Source: Deltaproteobacteria bacterium (GTDB taxonomy: Bacteria; Myxococcota_A; Polyangia; JACPQR01). From it: a DNA stretch of 64,000 bases. The DNA lies in NCBI GenBank assembly GCA_016190375.1, contig JACPQR010000051.1:1-64000 (forward strand). Reading direction: 5' to 3'. Below, one piece after another: positions 54,547 through 63,600 of the stretch (positions within the stretch are counted from its first letter, which is position 1; each line of letters begins with the position of its first letter). A program made the translations under genes and the position numbers. Under the pieces are notes generated by a model. That model was not told the origin of the DNA. It was given only the letters and a program-made list of their open reading frames with translations, and ran no database searches.

Positions 54547-55658
54547 GGAGAGGGTTCGACACCGTCGCATTCGTCACGGGCTTCCCGGCGCTCACCGCGC
54601 GCCGCATGATCGTCAAGATCCTGGAGAACGAGCCCAGGACCTTCGTCTACTTCCTGGTGCGGCCGAAGTTCGGTGAGGACGCCGCCGCGCTCGAGGCGAG
54701 CCTCGCTCCCGCCGTGCGCCGGCGACTCGAGCCGCTCGAGGGCGACATCGCCCACATGGACATGGGTCTGTCCGGCAAGGAATGGCTCGCTCTGTCGAAG
54801 GAGGTCGACGAGGTTCACCACATCGCGTCCATCCACTACCTGGGCGTCGATGCGAAGACCCTCGAGGCGGTCAACGTCACGGGAGCTCGCGAGATCATCG
54901 ATCTGTGCCGGAGCGCGAGCGGGATCCGCAGGCTCCACTTCTGGAGCTCCGCCTACGTCTCGGGCGACCGGAACGGACTCGTCCTCGAGACGGAGCTCGA
55001 GAAGGGCCAGGGGTTCCACAACGAGTACGAGCGCACGAAGTTTCGCGCGGAGCGGATCCTGCGTCGCGTGGCGAGCACGCTGCCGATCACGGTCTACCGC
55101 CCAACGAGCATCGTCGGCGACTCGCGGACCGGCGAGATCGACCGCCTGGACGGCCCTTATCACGTCGTGTCCCTCATCGTGCGATCGCCCGTCGATGTCT
55201 CGCTGCCGCTCCCGGGGCGAGCCGACGGGCACCTGCATCTGGTCCCCCTGGACTACGTCGTCGACGCCGCCTACGCGATCGGTCGCCGTCCCGAGTCGGC
55301 GGGCGGAACGTTCCACCTCGTCGATCCCGCTCCCCTCTCGGCCAGGGAGGCATTCGCGCTCGTGGCGAAGGCCGCGCATCGCCGCATCCCCCGGGGCTTC
55401 ATCCCGACGCCCGTGACCCGTGCGCTCCTGAAGACCCCCGGGCTCGAGCGGCTGAGCCGCAGCACGCTGGGCTTCGTGGAGACGCTCGGCACCGACGTCA
55501 TCTACGACAGCACGAACACCAGGACGACGCTCGAGGGCACCGGGATCGCCTGCCCGCCGCTCGAGACGTACGTCGACAAGCTCGTCGAGCACGTGCGCGA
55601 GCGCCTCCGCAAGCAGCACGCGGCGCGGCAGGAGGAGGCGCTCGACCCGCTCGCCTGA
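54543..55658 (+). CDS. extended SDR/NAD-epimerase-like enzyme with altered Gly motif
   Basis: A 371-residue protein of the male-sterility/thioester-reductase branch of short-chain dehydrogenases. The active-site YERTK is present (Tyr and Lys), with SSAYVSGDRNG and PTSIVGDSRTGE strands. The first glycine motif reads TGFPALTARRM rather than TGxxGxxG, so nucleotide binding may be weak or different. It shares the ATGA overlap with coaE. It could act on a fatty acyl or nucleotide-sugar substrate; no partner genes are evident. Confidence 0.82.
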   Translation: MRRGFDTVAFVTGFPALTARRMIVKILENEPRTFVYFLVRPKFGEDAAALEASLAPAVRRRLEPLEGDIAHMDMGLSGKEWLALSKEVDEVHHIASIHYLGVDAKTLEAVNVTGAREIIDLCRSASGIRRLHFWSSAYVSGDRNGLVLETELEKGQGFHNEYERTKFRAERILRRVASTLPITVYRPTSIVGDSRTGEIDRLDGPYHVVSLIVRSPVDVSLPLPGRADGHLHLVPLDYVVDAAYAIGRRPESAGGTFHLVDPAPLSAREAFALVAKAAHRRIPRGFIPTPVTRALLKTPGLERLSRSTLGFVETLGTDVIYDSTNTRTTLEGTGIACPPLETYVDKLVEHVRERLRKQHAARQEEALDPLA

Positions 55659-55666
55659 GATGCGCG

Positions 55667-56194
55667 ATGCGTGAGGCGGTCCAGACCATCCAGCTCCTCG
55701 TCGCGCCCGTCGTCATGGTGTCGGCCTGCGGCCTTCTGTGTCTCGCGCTGTACAACCGGCTGGCCGCCGTCGTCGGGCGGCTGCGCGCGATGGCGAAGGA
55801 GGAGGTGGACACGCTGGCGCGCCTCTCGCTCGCGGGGGCGGAGCCTGGCAAGAAGACGCCCGAGCGGCGTCTGCGAGCGAGGGTGACGACGCTGGAGGAG
55901 CAGGTGGACCACGTCATGTCGCGCGCCAGGCTCATCCGGGCGGCCCTGACCTGCCTTCTTGCCGCGGTCCTCTGCATGCTCGTCTGCTCGCTCGCGCTTG
56001 GCCTGTCGATCCTCGCTCGCTTCTTCGCGACCGTCGCCCTCGGAGCGTTCTTCGCCGGCGTCCTCGTGATGATCGCGGGAGTGATCCTGGCGCTCGGGGA
56101 GCTCAAGATCGCCCTCGTGCCGGCGGCGCTCGAGCACGCGGCGGTCGAGCCGCCGGAGGACGAGTGTCCTGAACCCACACGACCTGCCGCGTGA
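55667..56194 (+). CDS. DUF2721-like membrane protein
   Basis: A 175-residue inner-membrane protein with an N-terminal helix (about 8-32), a charged cytoplasmic loop with a coiled-coil-like stretch (LRARVTTLEEQVDHVMSRARL) and two C-terminal helices (about 95-150). The layout matches DUF2721, whose function is unknown. It starts 8 bases after the SDR stop, so it probably belongs to the coaE operon. Confidence 0.75.
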   Translation: MREAVQTIQLLVAPVVMVSACGLLCLALYNRLAAVVGRLRAMAKEEVDTLARLSLAGAEPGKKTPERRLRARVTTLEEQVDHVMSRARLIRAALTCLLAAVLCMLVCSLALGLSILARFFATVALGAFFAGVLVMIAGVILALGELKIALVPAALEHAAVEPPEDECPEPTRPAA

Positions 56195-56460
56195 GGACCA
56201 CTTCGTCTCCACGGACGCAAGATGCGAGGGGCAGACGGAGGAGCTCCCGCTGGGCTACGTGCCGCCCTGACTCGAGAAGCGATGCGGCGGCCGACGGGAC
56301 GGTTGTTGGGTCGCGCCTATAGGCCGAGGTCCCCTCTCGCTCCCGAGCTCCGCGCTCGCGGGGCGCTGCCGATCGGTCGGATCCGCCGCGCGAAGGCGCC
56401 GGTGGTCGGCTGCCCAGGCCGGTCGAGGACGAGGGCACGCCGCTTGCTGATTGGCGGGGA
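56195..56460. other. intergenic region
   Basis: About 265 bases between the DUF2721-like gene and the DUF3604-like gene. There is no gene that I can support; the only open frame is arginine-rich and lacks a signal or domain. No strong promoter or terminator is recognisable. Confidence 0.4.
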
Positions 56461-58938
56461 ATGCGACTGCGTTTCCTCACCGTATCGGTTGCCGTTCTTT
56501 GCACCGGGTGCGATGACGGGCCCTCGCCGGCCGCGGCGCAATCGGCGTGGGCGGTCGAATCCTCCGCGGGCCCGTTCCTGACCGTCACGCCGTCCTCGGT
56601 GACGGTGGGCGAGAGGGTCGAGGGGATGACGTTCGACTTTCGCCTGCCTGCGGCGATCATTGGCGGCGGCGCGCCGGCGGGGTTGTACAACGGATTCGCC
56701 GAGGACAACTCGGTGATGCAGATCGAGCTCCCGCTCCAGCACGGCCCCGACTCGACCGACGAGCAGGAGCACGCCTCGGGCTTCGCGCGGTTCGACGAGC
56801 CCGTCCTGTGCTGGGTGACCGACCGGGCGTGCGTCGAGGGCGCGCGGTCGAGCGGCCAGGACGGCTTCTGGCGTGCGTTCGCCATCCGGCCGAACCAGAC
56901 GGTCCAGGAGCTCCAGCTCGCCAAGGCCCTCATGGACGCGTCCCTTCCCGGGATCCCGAACCACAACGTGCTCGGGGTTTACGTCCCCGACAGACAGCGG
57001 CTCGCCGCGGGGACGATCGTGCGGTTGCGCTACACGGGGCACGTCCCCTCCCGCGCAACCGACTGGACCGATCGGCCCTTCCTCACGCACCTCCGCTACC
57101 GGACGTCGCTCCAGAGCGAATGGGTCACCCTCGACACCGACACGGGCGACGTCGGCGCCCTCCAGATCCTCGCGGGAAGCCCGGCGTTCGTGCGGGTGCT
57201 CGCTCCACTCGACGTGGGGGTGCAGGAGAGCTTCGTGATCGCGGTCGTCGTGACCGATCGAACGGGCAACCCGACCCGGTGGACCGGGACGGCCTGGGTC
57301 GAGGGCGTGGACCCGCGCGGTCCCGTCCAGATCGAATTCGTCGATGCGTGGCGAGGGGAGCGCGAGGTCCAGATCGATGACGAGGGGTTCCACGTGCTCT
57401 CACCGTCGCTCGAGGGCGCCGGAGTGAGGGCGGTCGATCAGGTGGTTCGCGCGTGGAGGGGGTCCCCGCCGTACCACCGCCTCCTCGGCGACATCCACAT
57501 CCACACGGGCGACGGCGGCGCGCAGCGGAAGTTCCTGGGGGTCCACACGGCGGGCGATCACGCGGCGCTCTACTCGCGCACGCAGGACGCGCTGGCCTAC
57601 CTCGACCAGGTGGCAGGCTACGACTTCGGCGCCGTCTCGGAGCACTCGAGCGCCGACGCCGGCTACGCCTTTCCGGCGTCCGTCGCGGACAGCACCGAGT
57701 TCCGTGACGGAGGCGCCTGCCACGGCAAGACGTCGTTCCCGTTTCCCGTCGATACCGGCTGGTGGACCGTGTCGCAGCAGTCCGCGCACGAGTACCAGGA
57801 GAAGCGCGCGGGGCACTTCGTGGTCTTCCCGGCATACGAATGGCACGCCCAGCACATCCCGGATCCGACGGATCCCGACGCCGACTGGCTCGACTGGTCC
57901 CCGCTGCACCGCGTCGTGCTGTTCCGCGACTTCGCCGACGGCTGGGACCTTCCCCTCCTGCCCGGAGACACCCTCAACGTGTCGCCGCGCTGCCTCTTCC
58001 GTTTCCTCGAGCTCGTCGGCTACGGCCCGGAGCAGGCGCTCGTCGTGCCGCACATGATGATGGCGGTCGGCGTGAACCTCGACTGGGACCTGACCTATGC
58101 CGACACCTCCGTCGCGCCGTGCGTCCGCCCGGCCGAGTACCAGACCGTCGGCGAGATCTTCTCCGCGCGTAGCGAGGACAATGCCGAGAGCCCCTTGGTT
58201 GAGCAAGGCCCGGAAGGGCACCTCACGCTCTTCGAGGGCGAGGACGGCTCCGAGACGTGGAGCTACCGGTACGGTTGGCGCGACCTCGACGTCCGGATCG
58301 GGCTCATCGGCTCGTCGGACAATCACTCCCAGACGCCCGGCGCAAACGACGACGTCGCGCTGGACGGCGAGCGGTACCATCTGCACGAGCCCGGTGGGAC
58401 GGCGGTCGTCCTGGCGCGCTCGCGGGACCCCGACGAGATCCGCGACGCGATCCACGACGCGCTGCAGGATCGTGCGACCTACGCCACGACCGGCGTCCGC
58501 GCCTGGCTGTCCTTCGACGTCGATGGTAGCCCCATGGGCTCCGAGATCGACGTGGACGGCGCGATCGCACAGGCGAACGTGGAGCTCGCGGTCGCGATGC
58601 CGATCCGGCGTATCGAGCTCTGGTCCGCGCAGGCGGGCATCCCGGACGCGCCGTACGAGATCGTCTGGCAGGAGGAACCGGAGGGAAGGACGGTCTCGAG
58701 AACCATCGAGCTGTCGAACCCCCTTGCGTCGGTTGCGGACCTGCCGCGCCGCGAGGCCGTGATGCTCTACTACGTGCGAGCCTTCCTGGATGCGCCCGGG
58801 GCCGAGGGCGACGAACAGCCGGAGGACGCCGTCTGGTCGAGCCCGATCTGGGTCCGCTGGGCAGACGGTTCCGCCAGCGAGCCCGGCTGGCCCCTCCCGC
58901 CCCTCGAGTGCGCCGAACCTCGCCATCCGGTCGACTGA
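56461..58938 (+). CDS. DUF3604-family lipoprotein, PHP-like metal hydrolase fold
   Basis: An 825-residue lipoprotein (Cys17 in VLCTGC, with Asp-Asp following). The N-terminal 330 residues are beta-rich. Residues about 335-650 carry PHP-like metal ligands: LLGDIHIHTGDGG, VSEHSSADAGYA, PAYEWHAQH, VVPHMMMA and GSSDNHSQTPGAND. This is the DUF3604 family, which is related to amidohydrolase/PHP phosphoesterases; its true substrate is unknown. Asp at +2 and +3 of the mature protein would predict inner-membrane retention by the E. coli rule, but myxobacterial rules are uncertain. Confidence 0.85.
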   Translation: MRLRFLTVSVAVLCTGCDDGPSPAAAQSAWAVESSAGPFLTVTPSSVTVGERVEGMTFDFRLPAAIIGGGAPAGLYNGFAEDNSVMQIELPLQHGPDSTDEQEHASGFARFDEPVLCWVTDRACVEGARSSGQDGFWRAFAIRPNQTVQELQLAKALMDASLPGIPNHNVLGVYVPDRQRLAAGTIVRLRYTGHVPSRATDWTDRPFLTHLRYRTSLQSEWVTLDTDTGDVGALQILAGSPAFVRVLAPLDVGVQESFVIAVVVTDRTGNPTRWTGTAWVEGVDPRGPVQIEFVDAWRGEREVQIDDEGFHVLSPSLEGAGVRAVDQVVRAWRGSPPYHRLLGDIHIHTGDGGAQRKFLGVHTAGDHAALYSRTQDALAYLDQVAGYDFGAVSEHSSADAGYAFPASVADSTEFRDGGACHGKTSFPFPVDTGWWTVSQQSAHEYQEKRAGHFVVFPAYEWHAQHIPDPTDPDADWLDWSPLHRVVLFRDFADGWDLPLLPGDTLNVSPRCLFRFLELVGYGPEQALVVPHMMMAVGVNLDWDLTYADTSVAPCVRPAEYQTVGEIFSARSEDNAESPLVEQGPEGHLTLFEGEDGSETWSYRYGWRDLDVRIGLIGSSDNHSQTPGANDDVALDGERYHLHEPGGTAVVLARSRDPDEIRDAIHDALQDRATYATTGVRAWLSFDVDGSPMGSEIDVDGAIAQANVELAVAMPIRRIELWSAQAGIPDAPYEIVWQEEPEGRTVSRTIELSNPLASVADLPRREAVMLYYVRAFLDAPGAEGDEQPEDAVWSSPIWVRWADGSASEPGWPLPPLECAEPRHPVD

Positions 58939-59050
58939 CAGACTGCGCGGCGTCGGCGTCGGCCTTCGTCTCGGCGCCGGCGGCCCGACGCCACCTCCGC
59001 GCGCGATCTCACGCGCTTGCGACCCATCGGTCCGTTCCCATATTGGAGGC

Positions 59051-59461
59051 ATGTTCGCCGCCGTCCTCTCGCTCGCGCTCGCCGCTACCGCACCGATCTC
59101 GATCGTGCACCAGAACCGGATGGGGCCCGCGTTCCGGCTGGTCCGATCGGTGCTCGTGCTCGATGACGAGGTGCTCGTAGACCGAGAGGGGGGTCCGGGC
59201 CCTGGCCTGGAGGCGGTGATCGACGGCAAGGTCGCGCCAGGCGCGCACGTGCTGCGCGTGGAGCTCCACTATCAGGGCTCGGGTGGCGGGGCCTTCCCCT
59301 ACCTCGAGGGGTACCGGTTCCGCGTGAGCGCACAGTTCCGCTTCACGTCGCTGCCCGGCGTCCCGCTCCGCCTCGAGGTCATGGGACACGAGCAAGGTGG
59401 CCCGACGACACCCTGGGAGGAGAAGCCGGCGATCGCGTTCCGCTTGTGGTCGCGCGGTTGA
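59051..59461 (+). CDS. small secreted protein of unknown function (intact copy)
   Basis: A 136-residue protein with a short N-terminal signal (MFAAVLSLALAATAPI). The mature part is a small beta-sandwich with DGKVAPGAHVLRVELHYQG and GYRFRVSAQFRF. Relatives in myxobacteria are often annotated as unknown secreted proteins. ATG 59051 is preceded by CATATT and GGAGG at close spacing. Its last 90 codons are repeated at 60240-60510, downstream of the HicAB module. The copies differ at three silent sites and one in-frame 6-base indel. Confidence 0.8.
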   Translation: MFAAVLSLALAATAPISIVHQNRMGPAFRLVRSVLVLDDEVLVDREGGPGPGLEAVIDGKVAPGAHVLRVELHYQGSGGGAFPYLEGYRFRVSAQFRFTSLPGVPLRLEVMGHEQGGPTTPWEEKPAIAFRLWSRG

Positions 59462-59544
59462 TCCGCGATGGATCAGATCGACGAAATGCGCGGTTAGGTC
59501 CGCGAAACCTGTGTTCTCGCGTGGTTACCAGCCGGGTGCGTGTC
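59185..59544. repeat. left copy of a 355-360 bp direct repeat flanking hicAB
   Basis: The copy covers the 3' two thirds of the gene at 59051-59461 plus 83 bases after it. It matches 60240-60594 with offset 1055 (1049 after the indel). Coding part: 3 silent differences and a 6-base in-frame indel over about 271 bases. Downstream part: about 7 differences in 83 bases. Confidence 0.85.
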
Positions 59545-59582
59545 GACGACGTGTGGAGAGGGTGGCGCGTTGATAGCGCGGG

Positions 59583-59591
59583 TGATATCTT
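59583..59591 (+). promoter_or_regulatory. extended -10 element, hicAB operon
   Basis: TGATATCTT ends 6 bases before the hicA ATG at 59598. The same nonamer lies before the TPR gene (2366). It predicts a leaderless hicA. Confidence 0.45.
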
Positions 59592-59597
59592 TCTTCG

Positions 59598-59795
59598 ATG
59601 CCGCGGAAGTTGCGTGAGCTCGAGGCCGACCTGAAGAAGGCCGGCTTCAGCCGCTCGCCGGGAAAGGGCAGCCATCGCAACTACACACACCCGCGCTTTC
59701 CCGGCGTCGTCACCATCAGTGGCAAGGAAGGCGATGATGCGAAGCCCTACCAAGAGAAGCAGGTCGCTGCCGCGATCGAGAAGGCCAAGACCTGA
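59598..59795 (+). CDS. hicA: HicA-family mRNA interferase toxin
   Basis: A 65-residue toxin, the usual size. It has the double-stranded-RNA-binding-like fold with the catalytic His26 in GKGSHRNYTHP and the LRELEADLKKAGF N-terminus. HicA cleaves mRNAs to block translation. It is first in the operon and overlaps hicB by 62 bases on the chosen start. All catalytic features are present. Confidence 0.92.
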   Translation: MPRKLRELEADLKKAGFSRSPGKGSHRNYTHPRFPGVVTISGKEGDDAKPYQEKQVAAAIEKAKT

Positions 59796-60120
59796 GGCCA
59801 GGCAATACCCGGCGGTCATCGCGTGGTCCGCCCACGACGATTGCTTCGTCGCGAGCGTGCCGGCGCTCCGCGGGTGCATGAGCCACGGATCCACGCCGGA
59901 AGAGGCGGCGCACAACATCCTCGAGGCCGCGCGAGGTTGGCTCCAGACGGCCCGCAGAAAGGGGCTCCCGATCCCGCCGCCGCCGCGGGGAATGTCGGGC
60001 CGGATGCTCGTGCGCATCCCGAGGACGTTGCATGAGGACGTCACGCGCCGTGCCGAGCTCGACGGTGTGAGCTTGAATCAGTGGGTGACGGCGGCCTTGG
60101 CGGAGAAGGTCGCGCGCTGA
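59734..60120 (+). CDS. hicB: HicB-family antitoxin with C-terminal RHH domain
   Basis: A 128-residue antitoxin from ATG 59734, which follows AAGGAAG by 3 bases. The N-terminal part is the degenerate RNase-H-like HicB fold (YPAVIAWSAHDDCFVASVPA, GCMSHGSTPEEAAHNILEAA). The C-terminal part, RMLVRIPRTLHEDVTRRAEL, is a ribbon-helix-helix DNA-binding domain for autoregulation. Together with hicA it makes a complete module, placed between the two copies of the 3' gene end. Confidence 0.9.
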   Translation: MMRSPTKRSRSLPRSRRPRPEARQYPAVIAWSAHDDCFVASVPALRGCMSHGSTPEEAAHNILEAARGWLQTARRKGLPIPPPPRGMSGRMLVRIPRTLHEDVTRRAELDGVSLNQWVTAALAEKVAR

Positions 60121-60239
60121 GGCGACAGCGCCAGCCTGGACCCCATGTCGGGCGGGACGTGGTCGGGGGGCCAGCCGTAGCGGCAAGCGGCGCGGCACTT
60201 CGTTCTTCGAGCTCATTCACGAGCCGACCATGCGCACGC

Positions 60240-60510
60240 AGAGGGGGGTCCGGGCCCTGGCCTGGAGGCGGTGATCGACGGCAAGGTCGCGCCGGGCGCG
60301 CACGTGCTGCGCGTGGAGCTGCACTATCAGGGCTCGGGTGGCGGGGCCTTCCCCTACCTCGAGGGGTACCGGTTCCGCGTGAGCGCACAGTTCCGCTTCA
60401 CGTCGCTGCCCGGCGTCCCGCTCCGCCTCGAGGTGATGGGACACGAGCAAGGTGGCCCGACGAGGGAGGAGAAGCCGGCGATCGCGTTCCGCTTGTGGTC
60501 GCGCGGTTGA
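60240..60510 (+). pseudogene. 5'-truncated copy of the small secreted protein gene
   Basis: This repeats codons from DxEGGPGPGLEAV to the end of the gene at 59051-59461, with the same stop context. The frame is open upstream only to 60181, where a TAG ends it, and has no ATG, GTG or TTG outside the repeat, so the signal peptide is missing. An internal GTG at 60271 is not a credible start. The protein differs from the intact copy only by TTPWEE to TREE. It is probably the displaced original 3' end. Confidence 0.75.
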
Positions 60511-60594
60511 TCCGCGATGGATCAGATCGACGAAATGCGCGGTTGGGTTCGCGAAACCAGTGATCTCGCGCGGTTGCGAGCCGGGTGCGTGTCC
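60240..60594. repeat. right copy of the direct repeat flanking hicAB
   Basis: Matches 59185-59544. See that entry for differences. The 695 bases between the copies (59545-60239) hold hicAB and about 120 bases of unrelated sequence. Confidence 0.85.
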
Positions 60595-60628
60595 CCGCCT
60601 CTGTCCAGGCATTTGTTCGCTCTTCTGG

Positions 60629-60637
60629 TGGTATTGT
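60629..60637 (+). promoter_or_regulatory. extended -10 element, large kinase gene
   Basis: TGGTATTGT ends 12 bases before the ATG at 60650. Confidence 0.35.
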
Positions 60638-60649
60638 CCGGCCCGGGGA

Positions 60650-63600
60650 ATGGAGTCGACCCAGCCAGGGGTGGCGGCGCGCACGTCCATCGGGCCGTAC
60701 AAGCTGGAGGGGGTCCTGGGCAAGGGAGGGATGGGCGTCGTCTACCGTGGCGTGGACGAGGCCGGGACGCCCGTGGCGGTCAAGGTCATCGCGGCCGCGT
60801 GCCTCGCGAAGGAGACGGCCAGGCTGCGCTTCGAGCGCGAGGCCCTGATCCGGATCGATCACCCCAACGTAGTCCGGCTGCGCGACGCGCGGACCGACTC
60901 GGACGGTACGCCGTACGTCGTCTTCGACCTGCTCGAGGGCGAGACGCTCGAGGACGTCATCGAGCGGGACGACCTGACGATCGGCGAGGTCGTACGGATG
61001 GGACGGCACGTGGCCAATGGGCTGCATGCCGCCCACGCGATGCGAGTCGTGCACCGCGATCTGAAGCCGTCGAACGTCTTTCGCTGCCGCGACGGGCTGT
61101 ACAAGATCTTCGACTTCGGGATCGCGCTCCTGTCGTCTCGCGACACGCGGCTCACCGCGAAGAGCTCGCTGCTCGGGACACCGTCGTACCTCTCGCCGGA
61201 GCAGGCTCGCTGCGAGCTCGACCTCGACCCGCGATCGGACATCTGGGCGCTCGGCGCCGTCCTGTACCACGCGCTCGCCGGCAAGCCGCCGTTCGACGGC
61301 GAGTCCATCCTCCTGACGATCGTGGCCGCGGCGACGCGGGATGTGGCTCCGCTCGGGCAGGTCGCGCCGGCAGTTCCCTCCTCTCTCGCCGCGGTCGTCG
61401 ATCGCGCGCTCAGGAGGGACAAGAAGGAGCGGTGGCCCACCGCCGTCGACCTCGAGGCGGCGCTCGCCGCCCTCGATCTCGGCGAGGCGTCGTCGCGAGA
61501 GGTTCGCTCTGTACGCGGCGCCGGGGTCCGGCCATCGCCGCAGGCCGGCGAGCCTCGGGCGGAGGCCGGGGGCGCCGACACGCAGTTCCCGCCGACCGAA
61601 CATCGCGTCATGGCCATCCTCTTCGCGGAAGGAGTCCATGACGCGGCCCGCCTCTCCGCCGAGATCGAAGGCCAGGGCGGCAAGGTGATGCAGCTCGCTG
61701 GGGGCCGCGCGCTGGGGCTGTTCGGCGTCACCTCCTGGGAGGGGGACGAGGTCCTTCGCGCCGCGGCGGCGGCGATTCAAGGTCGCCTGGCAGCCGAGCG
61801 CGTGGCGGTCGCGTCGGGGCACGCGGTCCTCGAACGAGGAGCGGTCGCCGGCCTCGGCTTGCGAGACGCCGAGGCGGGTTGCGCGGTCGAGCTCGACGGC
61901 GTGGCGGTCGCACCCGAGGCCGCGAAACATCTGGACGAGAGCTTCTCGCTCCGCTCGGCGCCCGGTGGTTTCTTCGAGCTGACCGCCGATCGCGGGCCGA
62001 GCTGGCCGGCGCCGCCCCCGGAGGCGACGGCTCCCACGACGTTCGGCCGCGAGCCCGAGCTCGCGCAGCTCCGGTTCGCCCTGTCGAGCGCGCTGGACGA
62101 CGAGCGCGCGATCGCCGTCCTGGTGACGGGCCCCGCTGGAATCGGCAAGACCCGGCTGCGACGGGAGATGGAGCGGCTGATCCTCGATGCTCCCTCGAAG
62201 GTGACGACGCTGATCGGCCGGGGGGAGCCGATCCGGCGAGGCGCGGCGCTCTCGCTCTTCGCGTCCGCGATCCACGGCCGGGCCCGTCTCGCCGCGCACA
62301 GGCGGGGCTGGCCCACCCTGTCCGCCAATTCGCCGCTGGAGGGCCGGCGCGCGGCCGTCCGGTGTCTCGTCGCCGAGGCGCTGCCCGAGGGAGGCGCCAC
62401 CGAGGACTTCTCGAGCTTCCTCGGCGAGCTCCTCGGGGTCCCGATGCCGGCCACGCCCGGGATCGAGGCAGCCAGGCTGGATCCCCGCCTGATGGGCGAC
62501 CGCCTGCGGATGGCGCTGCGCGACTACCTCGATGCCCTCGCGGCTCGAGGTCCACTGGCCCTCCTCCTCGAGGACCTGCAATGGGCCGATCCGGCCTCGC
62601 TCGACATGCTGCCCGACCTTCTCGACAGGAACGCGGACCGACCTCTGGTCGTGGTCGCGACGGCACGGCCGGAGCTCCTCGACCATCGCCGGGATCCGTT
62701 CCGCGGCCACACGGTCATTCGCCTCGTCTTGCGCGGGCTGGTCTCGTCGCACGTCGCTTCCCTCGGGGAGGCGGTCGCGGGTCGCCGGCTCCCCGAGGCG
62801 CTCGCCAGCGCCATCACCAGCGTCACCGGAGGCAATCCCTTCTACGTCGAGCAGATCGTCCTCGCGCTCAAGGATCGAGCCTCCCTCGACTGCGACGCGG
62901 CGAGCCTCCCCCTGCCCCTGTCGGTCGAGGCCGCCGTCCAGTCACGGCTCGACCACTTGCCGCACGCGGAGAAGGAGCTCTGCAAGGCCGCCGCCTGTTT
63001 CCATCGTCCCTTCTCTGCCGAGGAGGCCTCGTGCCTGGAGGTGGATGGGGCCCTGCTGCACTCGCTCACGCGGCGCGAGATCCTCGCGAGCCGGGTGCGC
63101 GACCGGGGGGCGACGGCCAGGGACTACCAGTTCCGCAGCTCGCTCGTGGGCGAGGTCGCGTATCGAATGCTCGGCGACGAGGCGAGGAGCGCCGTTCACC
63201 GCCGCATCGCAGCTCACCTCTCGGCGGGCTCGGGCTGCGATCCCGAGGAGGTCGCATCTCACCACGATCGCGGAGGCCAGCCGGAGGCCGCGGCCACCCG
63301 CTATGCCGAGGCGGCGCTCGCGACCTCGCGAAGGGGCGACACAGCCGCGGTGATGCGCTGCTCCGACGCAGCGCTTCGCCTTGGACCGATCCGCGAGTCG
63401 GCGTTCGCCCTCCGGATGGCCCGCTCCACCGCGCTCTACTTCGGCGGCAGGAGGGACGAGCAGGAGCGCGAGATCCGTGCGGCGCTCGATTCCAGCAGGA
63501 GCGACGCCGAGCGGGCCTGCGCGCAAACGGAGCTCACCGGCTGGCTGACGGTGGAGGGCCGTCTCCACGAGGCGGAGCAGGCCGCGACGGCGGCCGTCGA

